Source: Villigracilis sp024434165
GTDB taxonomy: Bacteria > Chloroflexota > Anaerolineae > Anaerolineales > Villigracilaceae
Assembly: GCA_030263665.1 (NCBI GenBank)
Contig: SZPK01000027.1
Coordinates: 13,175 to 77,174, forward strand
Length of the DNA stretch: 64,000 bases
Reading direction: 5' to 3'
A program made the translations under genes and the position numbers. Shown here one piece after another: positions 14,947 to 23,502 of this stretch (positions within the stretch are counted from its first letter, which is position 1; each line of letters opens with the position of its first letter). The notes under the pieces are model-generated. The model saw only the letters and a program-made list of their open reading frames with translations. It did not search any database and was not told the origin of the DNA.

Positions 14947-15411
14947 ATGCCCTACCTGATTGACGGCCATAACCTGATTCCCAAACTGGGGCTGCGACTC
15001 GACAACCCCGACGATGAAATGGAACTGGTGCGCCTCCTTCAGGACTTTGTGCGGGTCAGACGCCAGCAGGTCGAAGTCTACTTTGACGGCGCTCCAGCGG
15101 GCGCGGCTGGGAGCCGCAAACTGGGAACCGTAAAAGCGCATTTCATCCCCCTCACACGGACGGCTGATTCCGCCATTCGTACGCGGTTGAACAACATGGG
15201 CAAAGCGGCAAAGAACTGGACGGTGGTTTCATCCGACCGGGAGGTGCAGGGAGCGGCAAAGGTCAACGGAGCGGCGGCGCTTTCCGCCGAGGAGTTTGTG
15301 AAACTTCTGCGAGCGGCGCTGGCTTCCACGTCGAAAACCGGGGCGGACGAGAAACGCATCTCTCCCAAAGAAGTGGATGAATGGCTGAAAATCTTCGGGG
15401 GAAAAGAGTAG
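14947..15411 (+). CDS. NYN-domain (YacP-like) nuclease
   Basis: 154 aa. PIN-like NYN fold: starts MPYLIDGHNLIPKLG, the first acidic strand of the family, with further acidic positions in VEVYFDGAP and WTVVSSDREVQGAA. B. subtilis YacP (Rae1) is a ribosome-associated endoribonuclease; a similar RNase role is plausible (inference). The C-terminus SPKEVDEWLKIFGGKE is a common tail in this family. Confidence 0.85.
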   Translation: MPYLIDGHNLIPKLGLRLDNPDDEMELVRLLQDFVRVRRQQVEVYFDGAPAGAAGSRKLGTVKAHFIPLTRTADSAIRTRLNNMGKAAKNWTVVSSDREVQGAAKVNGAAALSAEEFVKLLRAALASTSKTGADEKRISPKEVDEWLKIFGGKE

Positions 15412-15751
15412 TACTTTTGTCTTATATGTTTTTAATGCAATTTGGACAAATAAGGTGTATATTGTCAGTAACGACACCTGCCCTCCCTTTTACTGGTATT
15501 TTGGTGTCTCCCGCCGCCCTGACCAACATGTCCCCCCCATGCTGGCAGGCGGCGGATCCTTTTAAGTGCATGAATTTGCCCGCCTTGTGCGGCAGGGGGA
15601 ACATCGCCTACGAACGGAGTGCAGCGCAAAGTTATCGGCGATCTGCGTCGTACCACTTCGTGACACTTTCCCCGGCGCAGGGAGCAAACTGCCTGACATG
15701 TTTTGCGTGCGCACACAGACGGTGTGCAGCAACACCACAGACCAAAAAGGC
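15412..15751. other. Intergenic region without recognisable gene
   Basis: About 340 bp between the NYN nuclease and the deacetylase-fold gene. Small inverted repeats are seen (GGTGTGCAGCAACACC at 15721-15736). Long frames across it look non-coding. No known element recognised. Confidence 0.4.
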
Positions 15752-15757
15752 TATAAT
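15752..15757 (+). promoter_or_regulatory. -10 element of the deacetylase-fold gene, probably leaderless
   Basis: TATAAT lies six bases before the GTG at 15764, which would put transcription start at or next to the start codon. The -35 at the right distance is weak. Confidence 0.4.
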
Positions 15758-15763
15758 TTATTT

Positions 15764-16774
15764 GTGAATACCATCCACACCTTCGTCCCCGCCCGCGGTC
15801 ATGAATATCCCGACCACCCCGAACGCCCGGGCAGGCTGACCCTGCTCGAGCCGCGGCTGGATTCGTTCGGGACGGAACGCATCGAAGCAACCCGCGCGAG
15901 GGAGGAGGAGATTGCGCGAGTGCATTCGCCAGAGATGATTCGCGCCATCGAGGAGGTATGCCGGCAGGGGGCGGAAATCATTGATTACGCGCCCACCTAC
16001 GTGACCGAAACTTCCTATGAAGACGCCCTGCTCGCCGCGGGCGGCGTCATCGCCTGCACGCGGGCGGTGTTGAACGGCGAGGCGGGGAACGGGTTTGCCA
16101 TCGTCCGCCCGCCGGGACATCACGCCGAACCGCACCGCGCCATGGGTTTTTGCATCTTCAACAACATCGCCGTCGCCGCGCTGGACGCGCTGGCGCATGG
16201 CATGAAACGGGTGATGGTCATTGACTACGATGCGCATCACGGCAATGGCACGCAGGCGGCATTCATGGACAATGAACGCGCGGGGTTCGTTTCCACACAC
16301 CAGTGGGGGATTTATCCCGGCACCGGCTGGATCAACGAAGCGCCGCACGCGAAGAAACGCATTGCCAATGTGCCGCTCCACGCTTTTGCGGGCGACGCCA
16401 CCCTTGCGCGCATCGCCGATGAAATCTTCCAGCCGATGGTGGAGGCGTTCCGCCCGGAGGTGCTCCTGATCTCGGCGGGGTTCGACGCCCACTGGAACGA
16501 CCCCATCACCTCGCTGGGGCTTTCCACGCAGGGATTTTTCGACATCTCCAGAAAACTGGTCGGGCTTGCCGAGGAATACTGCAACGGGAAGATCGTCTTC
16601 GTATTGGAAGGCGGCTACGACCCGGAGAACGTCGCCAACGGGGCGGCGGCGGTTTTCGGCGCATTGACCAACTCCCCGGTCCGAAATGATGCGAACGATC
16701 TTTCGCCATACCCGGAGCCGGATCATGAGCCGCGCATCGAAGAAATCCGCAGGTGGCATGGATTCGCATCGTAG
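15764..16774 (+). CDS. Histone-deacetylase-fold amidohydrolase (class II/acetoin-utilisation type)
   Basis: 336 aa, cytoplasmic zinc hydrolase of acetyl-amines; substrate in bacteria often unknown. Catalytic landmarks: RPPGHHAEPHRAMGFCIFNN (His-His dyad), VIDYDAHHGNGTQ (zinc Asp/His), SAGFDAHWNDP (zinc Asp) and LEGGYDPE (Tyr). GTG 15764 is chosen because the family N-terminus (FVPARGHEYPDHPERPGRL) begins just after it, although the frame is open to 15566. Confidence 0.88.
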   Translation: MNTIHTFVPARGHEYPDHPERPGRLTLLEPRLDSFGTERIEATRAREEEIARVHSPEMIRAIEEVCRQGAEIIDYAPTYVTETSYEDALLAAGGVIACTRAVLNGEAGNGFAIVRPPGHHAEPHRAMGFCIFNNIAVAALDALAHGMKRVMVIDYDAHHGNGTQAAFMDNERAGFVSTHQWGIYPGTGWINEAPHAKKRIANVPLHAFAGDATLARIADEIFQPMVEAFRPEVLLISAGFDAHWNDPITSLGLSTQGFFDISRKLVGLAEEYCNGKIVFVLEGGYDPENVANGAAAVFGALTNSPVRNDANDLSPYPEPDHEPRIEEIRRWHGFAS

Positions 16775-16844
16775 GACGCCGGTACCCTACATGCCGTTTC
16801 GGTTCTGTTGTACACTCATCGAGATAACCACCAAGGAGTAATAG

Positions 16845-17897
16845 ATGCAAAGAAGAAGCAAAGGCTTTGTGCAATTGGAGTGGGTTTGCCCAAACTGCGA
16901 CGGGCGCAATCCCGGTCCGGCAAAGACCTGCCAGCAATGCGGCGCGCCCCAGCCGGAGAATGTCCAGTTTCAGCGCGCGGCGGATGAAAAACTGATCACC
17001 GACGAAAAGGCAAAAGCGGCGGCAAGCGCGGGGGCAGATATCCACTGCGGGTTTTGCGGCACGCGCAACCCGGCGGCGGCGGCGACCTGTTCGCAGTGCG
17101 GCGCGGATTTGAAGGAAGGCAAGGCGCGGCAGGCGGGACGAGCGTTGGAAGCGCCTCCGACTCCGCCGAAAGTTGTGAAGTGTACCAATTGCGGTTTTGA
17201 GAACCCGGGAGCGGCTTCGACTTGCTCGCAATGCGGCGCGCCCCTGCCCAAAGCGGTTTCGCCGCAACCCGCGCCTGTGAAGACGGGCGCCGCCCCCTCT
17301 GCCAAGCCAAAATCAAAGGGACTCAACTGGCTGGTGTTCGGCGGCATTGGCGCATTTCTGGTCGTGTGTTGTGTGGCGCTCCTTTTCCTGTTCGTGCTCC
17401 CCTCCCGCACTGTGGAAGGGACGGTCGCCAGCGTCTACTGGCAGACGTCCGTCCCGGTGCAGGAGGTTCAACCGGTCAATTACACAAACGAGCGCGGCAG
17501 CCCGCCTTCGGATGCGTACAACGTGTCCTGCCGCACCGAGAGCCAGGAAATCTGCGAGGAGAAAACGATTGACCGCGGCAACGGGTATGCCGAGGTGGTG
17601 CAGGAGTGCCGCACGGAGACCGAGCAATATTGCAGTTACACCGTGGATGAATGGAAGACCATCCAGACCTACGACTTGAGCGGCGATGACCTGTATCCCG
17701 TCTATGCCGAGCCGACGATTTTTGCGGACCAGCGGGTGGGCACGGCTTCGCAAACCCTGAACGTGTATTTCGATACCGCGGACGGACAGATCACCTATTC
17801 GCCGGGTTCTGTGGATGAGTTTCAGCAGTTCCAGATCGGCAGTACGTGGACGTTGAAATTGAACGCGCTGGGCGGGGTGGTAGGCGTGGAGAGATAG
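16845..17897 (+). CDS. Triple zinc-ribbon single-pass membrane protein
   Basis: 350 aa. Three RanBP2/zinc-ribbon-like knuckles: CPNCDGRN..CQQCG (about 10-35), CGFCGTRN..CSQCG (about 67-88) and CTNCGFEN..CSQCG (about 110-130). One membrane helix (about 160-185) follows, then an outward domain of about 165 residues with paired Cys (SCRTESQEICEE, QECRTETEQYC). AAGGAG precedes the start. Function unknown; the zinc heads would face the cytoplasm (inference). Confidence 0.8.
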   Translation: MQRRSKGFVQLEWVCPNCDGRNPGPAKTCQQCGAPQPENVQFQRAADEKLITDEKAKAAASAGADIHCGFCGTRNPAAAATCSQCGADLKEGKARQAGRALEAPPTPPKVVKCTNCGFENPGAASTCSQCGAPLPKAVSPQPAPVKTGAAPSAKPKSKGLNWLVFGGIGAFLVVCCVALLFLFVLPSRTVEGTVASVYWQTSVPVQEVQPVNYTNERGSPPSDAYNVSCRTESQEICEEKTIDRGNGYAEVVQECRTETEQYCSYTVDEWKTIQTYDLSGDDLYPVYAEPTIFADQRVGTASQTLNVYFDTADGQITYSPGSVDEFQQFQIGSTWTLKLNALGGVVGVER

Positions 17898-17918
17898 AAA
17901 TAAGTGACGAGCAAAGAG

Positions 17919-17945
17919 AAACTCCCGGCTGGTTCGGGAGTTTTC
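17919..17945 (+). terminator. Terminator after the zinc-ribbon gene
   Basis: AACTCCCG, 7-base loop, CGGGAGTTTTC. Confidence 0.8.
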
Positions 17946-18010
17946 TGTTGTCACACATAAACTACCCGAGTTGCTACCTTCCAATAGATTTTCTAGGTTC
18001 CCCGCCAAAA

Positions 18011-18085
18011 GCCCTCACCCTGCCCTCTCCCATCGGGAGAGGGGGAAGTCATCCCGGAAGATATAACCTTGTTTGGGGTGAGGGA
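18011..18085. repeat. CTCTCCC-family palindrome at the end of the DUF1501 gene
   Basis: CCCTCTCCCATCGGGAGAGGG followed by a variable stretch and GGTGAGGG. The DUF1501 stop codon (18049-18051) and its last residues fall inside it. Confidence 0.75.
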
Positions 18086-19284
18086 AGCCTCTTCACGGGC
18101 TGATAATCGGGGAAGACGTCGCTCACGGCGGGGTTATTCAAGCGCTTGACCAGAATCTCGGACAGCACATCGCGGTAATCGGTGGTGGCGGCGAGGTCGC
18201 CAGGCGCAATGAGTTGACCTTCCTCCAAGCCGGGCCACTGCCCGTGGACTTTGCCGCCGTCCACGCTGCCGCCGAGGACCATCATCATGCTGCCGTGACC
18301 GTGATCCGTGCCGAGGCTGCCGTTTTCGTAAGCCCGCCGCCCAAACTCAGACATGGTGACAGCGGTGAGTTTGTTCATGTGGTCTGCCATATCGGCATGG
18401 AAGGCGGCGAGACCTTCGGCGAGGTCTTTCATCAGGTTCGGCATCAGTCCGGTCGTCGAGCCTTGCGTGAAGTGCGTGTCCCAGCCGCCGAGGTCAATGG
18501 CAGAGACTTCGAGCCCCACTTCGGCTTTGATGAGCATGGCGGTTTGTTTGAGTGCGAGACCGAATTCGGTATCGGGATATTGGAGATTAGCGGGTTGATA
18601 ATTGGCGGGGTCGAGTTTTTGGAGGGTATCCATGATGGACAGGGTATCTTGTCCGAGTTCATCTCCTTGATAGATGTAATCGAGCGCGGCGCGCATTTGC
18701 TGGAGGGCGCGCTGGTCGCCGCCGAGATGGAAGTCTGCGATGGAGCGCAGGGCAGAGACGGGGACCGAGCCGCTCAAACTGCGCTGCGGGCGGGTGCCCA
18801 TGCCCACGGCTCGCAATGGCGATGAGTTGCCGGTGTTCAAGGTGGCGAGGTGACGTCCGATCCAACCCGAGGCGGGACCGCGCTCATCATCCACGCCGCG
18901 CTCCATGAGTTCCATCGCCTTGAAGTGGCTGCGTGATTCGTCCGGTGCGCCGCAGGCATGGATGATGGCGAGCTGCTGGCTTTGCCAGGCTTCGAGCAGG
19001 GGACTCAAATTTGGATGAAAGCCAAAGAAGCCGTCCAAGTCTACGGTTCTTTCTTCTTTCATCTTTCTTAAATCATCAGGTCTTGCAATTCCCAACGTCG
19101 GGCGCAGTTGATAGTAGGCTTCTTCGCCGTGCGGCACGACCATGTTGAGCACGTCCGCTGCGCCGCGCAGGAAGACGACCACGAGCGTGTCGCCGCGGGG
19201 GGCGGTGTTCTTGGGCGCGAAGGAGAGGCGCGGCATCCAGGTCTTGGTTGGGATTTGGTGAAGCATGGGTAAGGTTTCTAGCAT
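18049..19284 (-). CDS. DUF1501 protein
   Basis: 411 aa. DUF1501 belongs to the alkaline-phosphatase-like superfamily: LVVVFLRGAADVLNMVVP near the N-terminus, HACGAPDESRSHFKAME, DLGGWDTHFTQG, TMSEFGRRAYENGSLGTDHGHG. Unlike many family members it shows no Tat signal of its own. ATG 19284 has GGAG upstream. Tandem with DUF1800, a pairing seen in many bacteria. The segment PANYQPANLQYPD is encoded by a 7-bp-type repeat (18578-18608), and the C-terminal tail by a palindrome. Role unknown. Confidence 0.85.
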   Translation of the reverse strand: MLETLPMLHQIPTKTWMPRLSFAPKNTAPRGDTLVVVFLRGAADVLNMVVPHGEEAYYQLRPTLGIARPDDLRKMKEERTVDLDGFFGFHPNLSPLLEAWQSQQLAIIHACGAPDESRSHFKAMELMERGVDDERGPASGWIGRHLATLNTGNSSPLRAVGMGTRPQRSLSGSVPVSALRSIADFHLGGDQRALQQMRAALDYIYQGDELGQDTLSIMDTLQKLDPANYQPANLQYPDTEFGLALKQTAMLIKAEVGLEVSAIDLGGWDTHFTQGSTTGLMPNLMKDLAEGLAAFHADMADHMNKLTAVTMSEFGRRAYENGSLGTDHGHGSMMMVLGGSVDGGKVHGQWPGLEEGQLIAPGDLAATTDYRDVLSEILVKRLNNPAVSDVFPDYQPVKRLPSPQTRLYLPG

Positions 19285-19300
19285 AAGGTCTCCGATTCGC

Positions 19301-19372
19301 CCTCATCCCCAACCCTTCCCCCGAAGGGGAAGGGAGTCCCCCCTCCCAAAGGGAGAGGGGTAGGGTGAGGGA
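19301..19372. repeat. CTCTCCC-family palindrome pair
   Basis: Between the DUF1800 and DUF1501 genes: CTTCCCCCGAAGGGGAAGGG and CCCTCCCAAAGGGAGAGGGG with the usual 'cctcatccccaac' and 'gggtgaggg' flanks. Confidence 0.8.
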
Positions 19373-19375
19373 AAG

Positions 19376-20857
19376 TTATCTCCACTGAAATGCAGGGGAC
19401 GCGATGAGACTCGCGGCGATGATTTGCAGGGTCTCTTCCTCGGTGGCGCCCGCTGAATGGACAGTATCAAGCATCCCGTCGCGGGTGAGGCGGTCTAACG
19501 GCGCGCCCAAAAGCAATGAGGCGAGGGAATCCACATCAGTGTGTAAACTGCCGCTAGAGACGACATCCAATAAAGCATTGAGGTTGTGAGTGGTCTTCGG
19601 AATTTCGTTGCGGATCAATTCAAATGCGAACTGCCAGCGCGGCATGAGGCTGCCCTGCCAGGCGTCGCTTGTGTCGGGATAGCCATCAGGAGTGGGCAGG
19701 TTGAAAGCGAGCTGCCCCATTTGCGAGAGATGCTCCTGCAATGCCGCGCCATCGGTTTCGGCGTTGAGCATGCGCAGCGCGGAAAGCACGAAGTTGAGCG
19801 GGCGTTTGTATTTGGGCTGTGCGAGAGCAAGACCATCGAACAGGATGACGCGCAGCACAGATTTGATGTCGCCCTGGGTGGAAAGAAATGTTTGTGCAGC
19901 TTTCTCGATAATTTCCTGCGGCGGGTCATCGGCGATGAAGCGGCGCGCGAGTTTGGTGGAAATAAATTTCGCGGTGGATGGATGCGATGCGAGGTATTCG
20001 ATGACTTGCTCCGCTTCACGCTGACCCGATTCCTGAATCGCGAGACCCAGAACCTTTTTCCCGCCGGGTTCGTGCTGATCTTCCTTGAAGACGAAATCGC
20101 CCAGCCAAAAATGTTCCTTGACCGACCAGCCCGTGAGACAACGCGCGAGCTGCATGACGTCGTTTTGAGTATAGCCGCCGTCTACGCCGAGGGTGTGGAG
20201 TTCCATCAGTTCGCGGGCGTAATTTTCGTTGGGCGTACCTTTGACGTTGACTTGATTGTCGAGATAGACCAACATGGCAGGTGAATGCGCGGACGCCCAG
20301 ACGAGGTCGCGGAAATTTCCGAGCGCATGCTTGCGAATCACTTCGCGGTCATCCACAGGCTTGAGATAGAAGCATGGTTCTTTCTCGATGAAGATGTTGA
20401 AGTGGTCGCTCCAGAAATCCACCATCACTTCGTAGAGTTGGCGCTTGCTGTAGTGCTGCCGCAGGAAGGCGGCTTGACGCAGTTCGTTGATGGGACGCTG
20501 GCGGTCGTAACCGTCGAAGAGTTGGTTGGTGACGGCTTCGATCTCGTTGGCTGCCATGGTTAAAGTGTTGAAGGTTGAAAGTTGAAGGTCTAAAGTTAGG
20601 TCGTTGATGGTTTCGTAGTCGAGTTGTTCTTCGATGTAATTTGCCAAGCCGATCTCTGCCAGGCGGGCGCGTTCCGCCACTCTCGCGCCGAAGGTGATGC
20701 GGTTGAGCGCGGTGAAGTCTGCGGCGCTGAGCGGACTCCACGGCACGGCGGGCAGGTCGTCCGTGAGTCGCCGCAGGGCGGGGGCGCAGGCGTTGAGCGC
20801 GGCGCTGCCGGAGAGGAGGGCGGTGAGTTTGAGGAAGTCTCTACGGGATAAGGTCAT
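19376..20857 (-). CDS. DUF1800 protein with Tat-type signal
   Basis: 493 aa, predicted exported. ATG 20857 gives MTLSRRDFLKLTALLSGSAAL, a twin-arginine leader followed by an Ala-Cys (lipobox-like) site. The family core includes LNRITFGARVAERARLAEIG, FWSDHFNIFIEKEP, HALGNFRDLVWASAHSPAMLVYLDN, NENYARELMELHTLGVDGGYTQ. A frame extension above the start is encoded by GTGAATA heptamers (20858-20902) and is unlikely to be real. A GTTGAAG heptamer run (20566-20598) is read in frame as LDLQLSTFNTLT. Function unknown, linked to DUF1501. Confidence 0.88.
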   Translation of the reverse strand: MTLSRRDFLKLTALLSGSAALNACAPALRRLTDDLPAVPWSPLSAADFTALNRITFGARVAERARLAEIGLANYIEEQLDYETINDLTLDLQLSTFNTLTMAANEIEAVTNQLFDGYDRQRPINELRQAAFLRQHYSKRQLYEVMVDFWSDHFNIFIEKEPCFYLKPVDDREVIRKHALGNFRDLVWASAHSPAMLVYLDNQVNVKGTPNENYARELMELHTLGVDGGYTQNDVMQLARCLTGWSVKEHFWLGDFVFKEDQHEPGGKKVLGLAIQESGQREAEQVIEYLASHPSTAKFISTKLARRFIADDPPQEIIEKAAQTFLSTQGDIKSVLRVILFDGLALAQPKYKRPLNFVLSALRMLNAETDGAALQEHLSQMGQLAFNLPTPDGYPDTSDAWQGSLMPRWQFAFELIRNEIPKTTHNLNALLDVVSSGSLHTDVDSLASLLLGAPLDRLTRDGMLDTVHSAGATEEETLQIIAASLIASPAFQWR

Positions 20858-20902
20858 GGTGAATAGGGAATTGTGAATAGTGAATGGTAAATAGTGATTA
20901 GT
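20858..20902. repeat. Heptamer tandem repeat (GTGAATA)
   Basis: Units GTGAATA, GGGAATT, GTGAATA, GTGAATG, GTAAATA, GTGATTA, immediately upstream of the DUF1800 start codon. Confidence 0.75.
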
Positions 20903-20994
20903 TGAACCGCTACCCTCATACTGAGGGCTTAGCACGCGAAGGTCGCAAAGAAAACTTTTTTATCCTGGCGTTCTTGGCGCTCTTCGCGGTTAAT

Positions 20995-21513
20995 TTATGC
21001 CTGGGTTGGCAACGGATTTGCAGAGGGTTGAGTCTTTTCGCGGGGTGACCAATTGAGCAAGGCGAAACCTGTCGCACCAAAAGAAATCAGGATGATGGGA
21101 ATCCACACGAAGAGCCAGCCGATGAGCGGGAAGAAGGCGGCGAGTTCGAGGATGACGGCGCCGCGAATGAATCCATTCAGCGGGGTGACGTTGCTGTGCC
21201 TGGAGAGTCTCGCGCCGAGGTGGGCGGCAATGCCCGCCGAGCCGATGGTGGAGATGGCGAGTGATGCGCCAAGCAAAATCCAGCCGATGAATTTGGCGGG
21301 TCCGAAGGGCAGGGCAAGCAGGATGATGATGGGAATGGTCGCAGCGATGACGAGGATGAGACCCAGCCAGAGGGTTTGCCATGGCGTCTTTTCCACACGG
21401 ATTTGGGCGCGGGTGATGAGGGATGGAAACAACAGCCACCATGCAGTGAGCATGGCAGGGAAGGCGGTTCCGATAATGAGCAGGATGAAGAAGATGGCAG
21501 AGATGTCAGCCAT
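20995..21513 (-). CDS. Four-helix membrane protein, copy A
   Basis: 172 aa with four hydrophobic segments (about 5-27, 48-72, 78-98, 122-150). Similar in length, helix layout and closing phrase (FPLIGWLFVWIPIILISFGATG) to the next gene upstream (PFIGWFLLLPYVAFTGIGATI), so they are probably paralogues. RBS AAAGGA. Lies downstream of the sigma/anti-sigma pair and may belong to its operon. Family not recognised. Confidence 0.75.
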   Translation of the reverse strand: MADISAIFFILLIIGTAFPAMLTAWWLLFPSLITRAQIRVEKTPWQTLWLGLILVIAATIPIIILLALPFGPAKFIGWILLGASLAISTIGSAGIAAHLGARLSRHSNVTPLNGFIRGAVILELAAFFPLIGWLFVWIPIILISFGATGFALLNWSPREKTQPSANPLPTQA

Positions 21514-21585
21514 GGGTAATGTCCTTTCGTGTTTGGTTGATGTAAGGGATACAGGGATGATGGGTGGAAAGTTGCAGGTAACTTA

Positions 21586-21688
21586 TTTATGTCATTGCGA
21601 GGGCGATGCTTTTCGCCAGAAACAATCTCATACGTCGTAGAGGGGATTGCTTCGTCGGGCTGACGCCCTCCTCGCAATGACATAAATA
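21586..21688. repeat. TCATTGCGAG palindromic repeat, copy 1
   Basis: Ends ATTTATGTCATTGCGAG and CTCGCAATGACATAAAT are inverted; the middle carries AACAATCTC and GGGATTGCTTCGTCGGGC. Other copies at 40569, 42605, 45761 (half), 54190, 57315 and 59324. Confidence 0.85.
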
Positions 21689-21744
21689 AAAAGACGCGGG
21701 GTGAGCGCGTCTTGGATGAAAGAGGAAAGAAGAAAGGGATGTGG

Positions 21745-22230
21745 TTAACTTTTTTGGAAGAATCCCAGGATCGTGGCACCGATGCCGGTGAAGGCGACAT
21801 AAGGCAATAGCAGGAACCAGCCGATGAAGGGCAAGGCGCAGGCGATGCATAAGATGACAGCGCTCCACAGATTGCGTTTCCAATTTGACATGTTCGGGAA
21901 GAGGCGCTCGGCAAGGTGTTGGACGGTGGCGGTCAGCCCAACACTGAGGAGGGCGGAGAGAAAAGCAAGGATGAGCAAGGCGGGGATGGTGAGTATCCCT
22001 TTGACAAAGGAGCCTGCATTCTCGGCAAGCGAGAGCATGACGAAGGCGATCAAGCCGAAGAAGAAAAAGTTGACCATGCCCAAGCCGAAGGAGCGCCCCG
22101 GTGTGAGGTTGAGGCTGGTTTGAGTCTTGGCGACGCGGTTGGTGAAGAGTGCGCCAATGACGAGGAAGTAGGCGGCAAGGGTGATGGTCAGCAGGAGGAT
22201 GGCGAGGGTGAGGCGAAGGATGTCGGTCAT
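21745..22230 (-). CDS. Four-helix membrane protein, copy B
   Basis: 161 aa, four hydrophobic segments. Shares the SAxLSVGLTATVQHLAERLFP and PFIGWFLLLPY-type elements with copy A. Strong RBS AGGAGAATAT before ATG 22230. The two genes are separated by a TCATTGCGAG repeat. Family not recognised; context suggests an envelope function controlled with the ECF sigma factor (inference). Confidence 0.75.
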   Translation of the reverse strand: MTDILRLTLAILLLTITLAAYFLVIGALFTNRVAKTQTSLNLTPGRSFGLGMVNFFFFGLIAFVMLSLAENAGSFVKGILTIPALLILAFLSALLSVGLTATVQHLAERLFPNMSNWKRNLWSAVILCIACALPFIGWFLLLPYVAFTGIGATILGFFQKS

Positions 22231-22317
22231 ATATTCTCCTATTTGGAGTCAGCCAGCTATGTGCCACGAAGTAGTATGCTGGCGTATTTGCAGGAACAAT
22301 CTCCCGCACTCCAAAAA

Positions 22318-22845
22318 TTATTTCGTTTGATTTCTCAACAACAAGCCGTTTCCGAAGATCCAGAAAACGGAAACGATGGCAAGGGCGACGAAGAGAGTAG
22401 ACAATTCAACGGGGTAGGTTGGGAGATTGGCAAATTGGTAATTGGGTAATTGGGAGTTGGATAGTGCATCCAGCCACGAAGCCCAGAGGGATTGGATTTC
22501 GAAAAACCAGGCGGTGAAGGATGGTGTTTCCACTTGAGGCAGCATGATGGAGAAGAATGGGATGGCAAGGATGAGCGCAGCCAGCGCGGCAGCAGCTTGC
22601 AGAGACGCTGTCAGCGTGAGCCAGCGCGGGAGTTGTGGAACCAGTTTTCGGTCAGGGGTGAAGCGGGCGGCGAGGTTGGTGGATAAGGTCACTTCAGGCA
22701 GAGAGCCCAACTCCGTGAACAAGGCTTGGAGGGCAGAGAGTCTCGCCGCGCATTCGCCGCATGAGTCGAGATGCGTTTCGATCTCCGCGCGGTTCGCGGT
22801 TTCGTTGTCGAGGTATTCGTTGAGCTGTTCGTCAGTCAGGTGCAT
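22318..22845 (-). CDS. Anti-sigma factor with zinc-finger (ZAS) N-terminus
   Basis: 175 aa. The cytoplasmic head has the H-x3-C-x2-C anti-sigma zinc motif (THLDSCGECAARL, about 24-36). Two hydrophobic stretches (about 82-105, 150-168) indicate membrane anchoring. It should hold the ECF sigma factor, whose gene it overlaps by 14 bp. Between the helices, NSQLPNYQFANLPTYP is encoded by an ATTGGTA-type heptamer run (22416-22460), probably a neutral linker insertion. Confidence 0.88.
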   Translation of the reverse strand: MHLTDEQLNEYLDNETANRAEIETHLDSCGECAARLSALQALFTELGSLPEVTLSTNLAARFTPDRKLVPQLPRWLTLTASLQAAAALAALILAIPFFSIMLPQVETPSFTAWFFEIQSLWASWLDALSNSQLPNYQFANLPTYPVELSTLFVALAIVSVFWIFGNGLLLRNQTK

Positions 22846-23377
22846 GGAGTTTCTCCGCGAGAAGTTTGCGCGCGCGGAAGAGATGGCTCTTCACGTCGCT
22901 GAGGGGGATGTTCAGTTCGTGTGCGATCTCGCCGTAGGATAGTTCTTGATAATGCCGCAGTTCGACGACGACGCGATAATGCGGCGGCAGGGACGCGAGC
23001 GCGCTGCGAATCTGCTCGCTTCTTTCTTTGACCTCGACCTGTTCGCTCGGACTTTGAGTTTTATCTTCGTCCCGTTCTTCGTCGAGCGCAACCGGACGGG
23101 TGAGATACCCATCCCTACTGATGTGGTTCAGGCACAAGTTGGCGGCAACGCGGCGAATCCACGGGGTGAATTCGCGTTCGAGGTCGAAGGTGTGCAGACG
23201 GTCGAACGCGCGGATGAAGGTCTCCTGGGCGAGATCTTCGGCATCGGCGCGGTTGTGCAGAATGCGGTAGCAGACGTTGAAGACGCCCGTTTGGTGGCGG
23301 GCGACGAGGCTGCCGTAGGCTTCAGTGTCGCCGCGACGGGCTCGCAGGATCAGGTCGCGGTCGGTGGGCGCATTCAT
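22832..23377 (-). CDS. ECF RNA polymerase sigma factor
   Basis: 181 aa. Sigma-2 region: GSLVARHQTGVFNVCYRILHNRADAEDLAQETFIRAF (region 2.2-2.4, shown here only as its span about 22-58). Sigma-4 region: LPPHYRVVVELRHYQELSYGE then IPLSDVKSHLFRARKLL. RpoE/SigW-like in layout. Overlap with the anti-sigma gene shows cotranscription. Its target promoters are not identifiable here. Confidence 0.93.
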   Translation of the reverse strand: MNAPTDRDLILRARRGDTEAYGSLVARHQTGVFNVCYRILHNRADAEDLAQETFIRAFDRLHTFDLEREFTPWIRRVAANLCLNHISRDGYLTRPVALDEERDEDKTQSPSEQVEVKERSEQIRSALASLPPHYRVVVELRHYQELSYGEIAHELNIPLSDVKSHLFRARKLLAEKLHAPD

Positions 23378-23424
23378 GGCTAGAGTGTAATACAGACGGG
23401 GTGGGGGAAAAGTTGCAGGAGGAA

Positions 23425-23457
23425 GGAGATTGGAGATTAGAGACTGGAGATTGGAGG
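23425..23457. repeat. Heptamer tandem repeat (GGAGATT)
   Basis: Units GGAGATT, GGAGATT, AGAGACT, GGAGATT, GG in the gap between the sigma factor and the DNA methyltransferase (divergent genes). Confidence 0.85.
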
Positions 23458-23502
23458 ATTCACGAAAAAAGAGATTTTGATATTTTGCTGTAAAATATCC
23501 AC

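Noticed and set aside
15764..16774. Histone-deacetylase-like gene as eukaryotic transfer
   Set aside because: Bacterial acetoin-utilisation/APAH-type members with these motifs are common; nothing points to a eukaryotic source.
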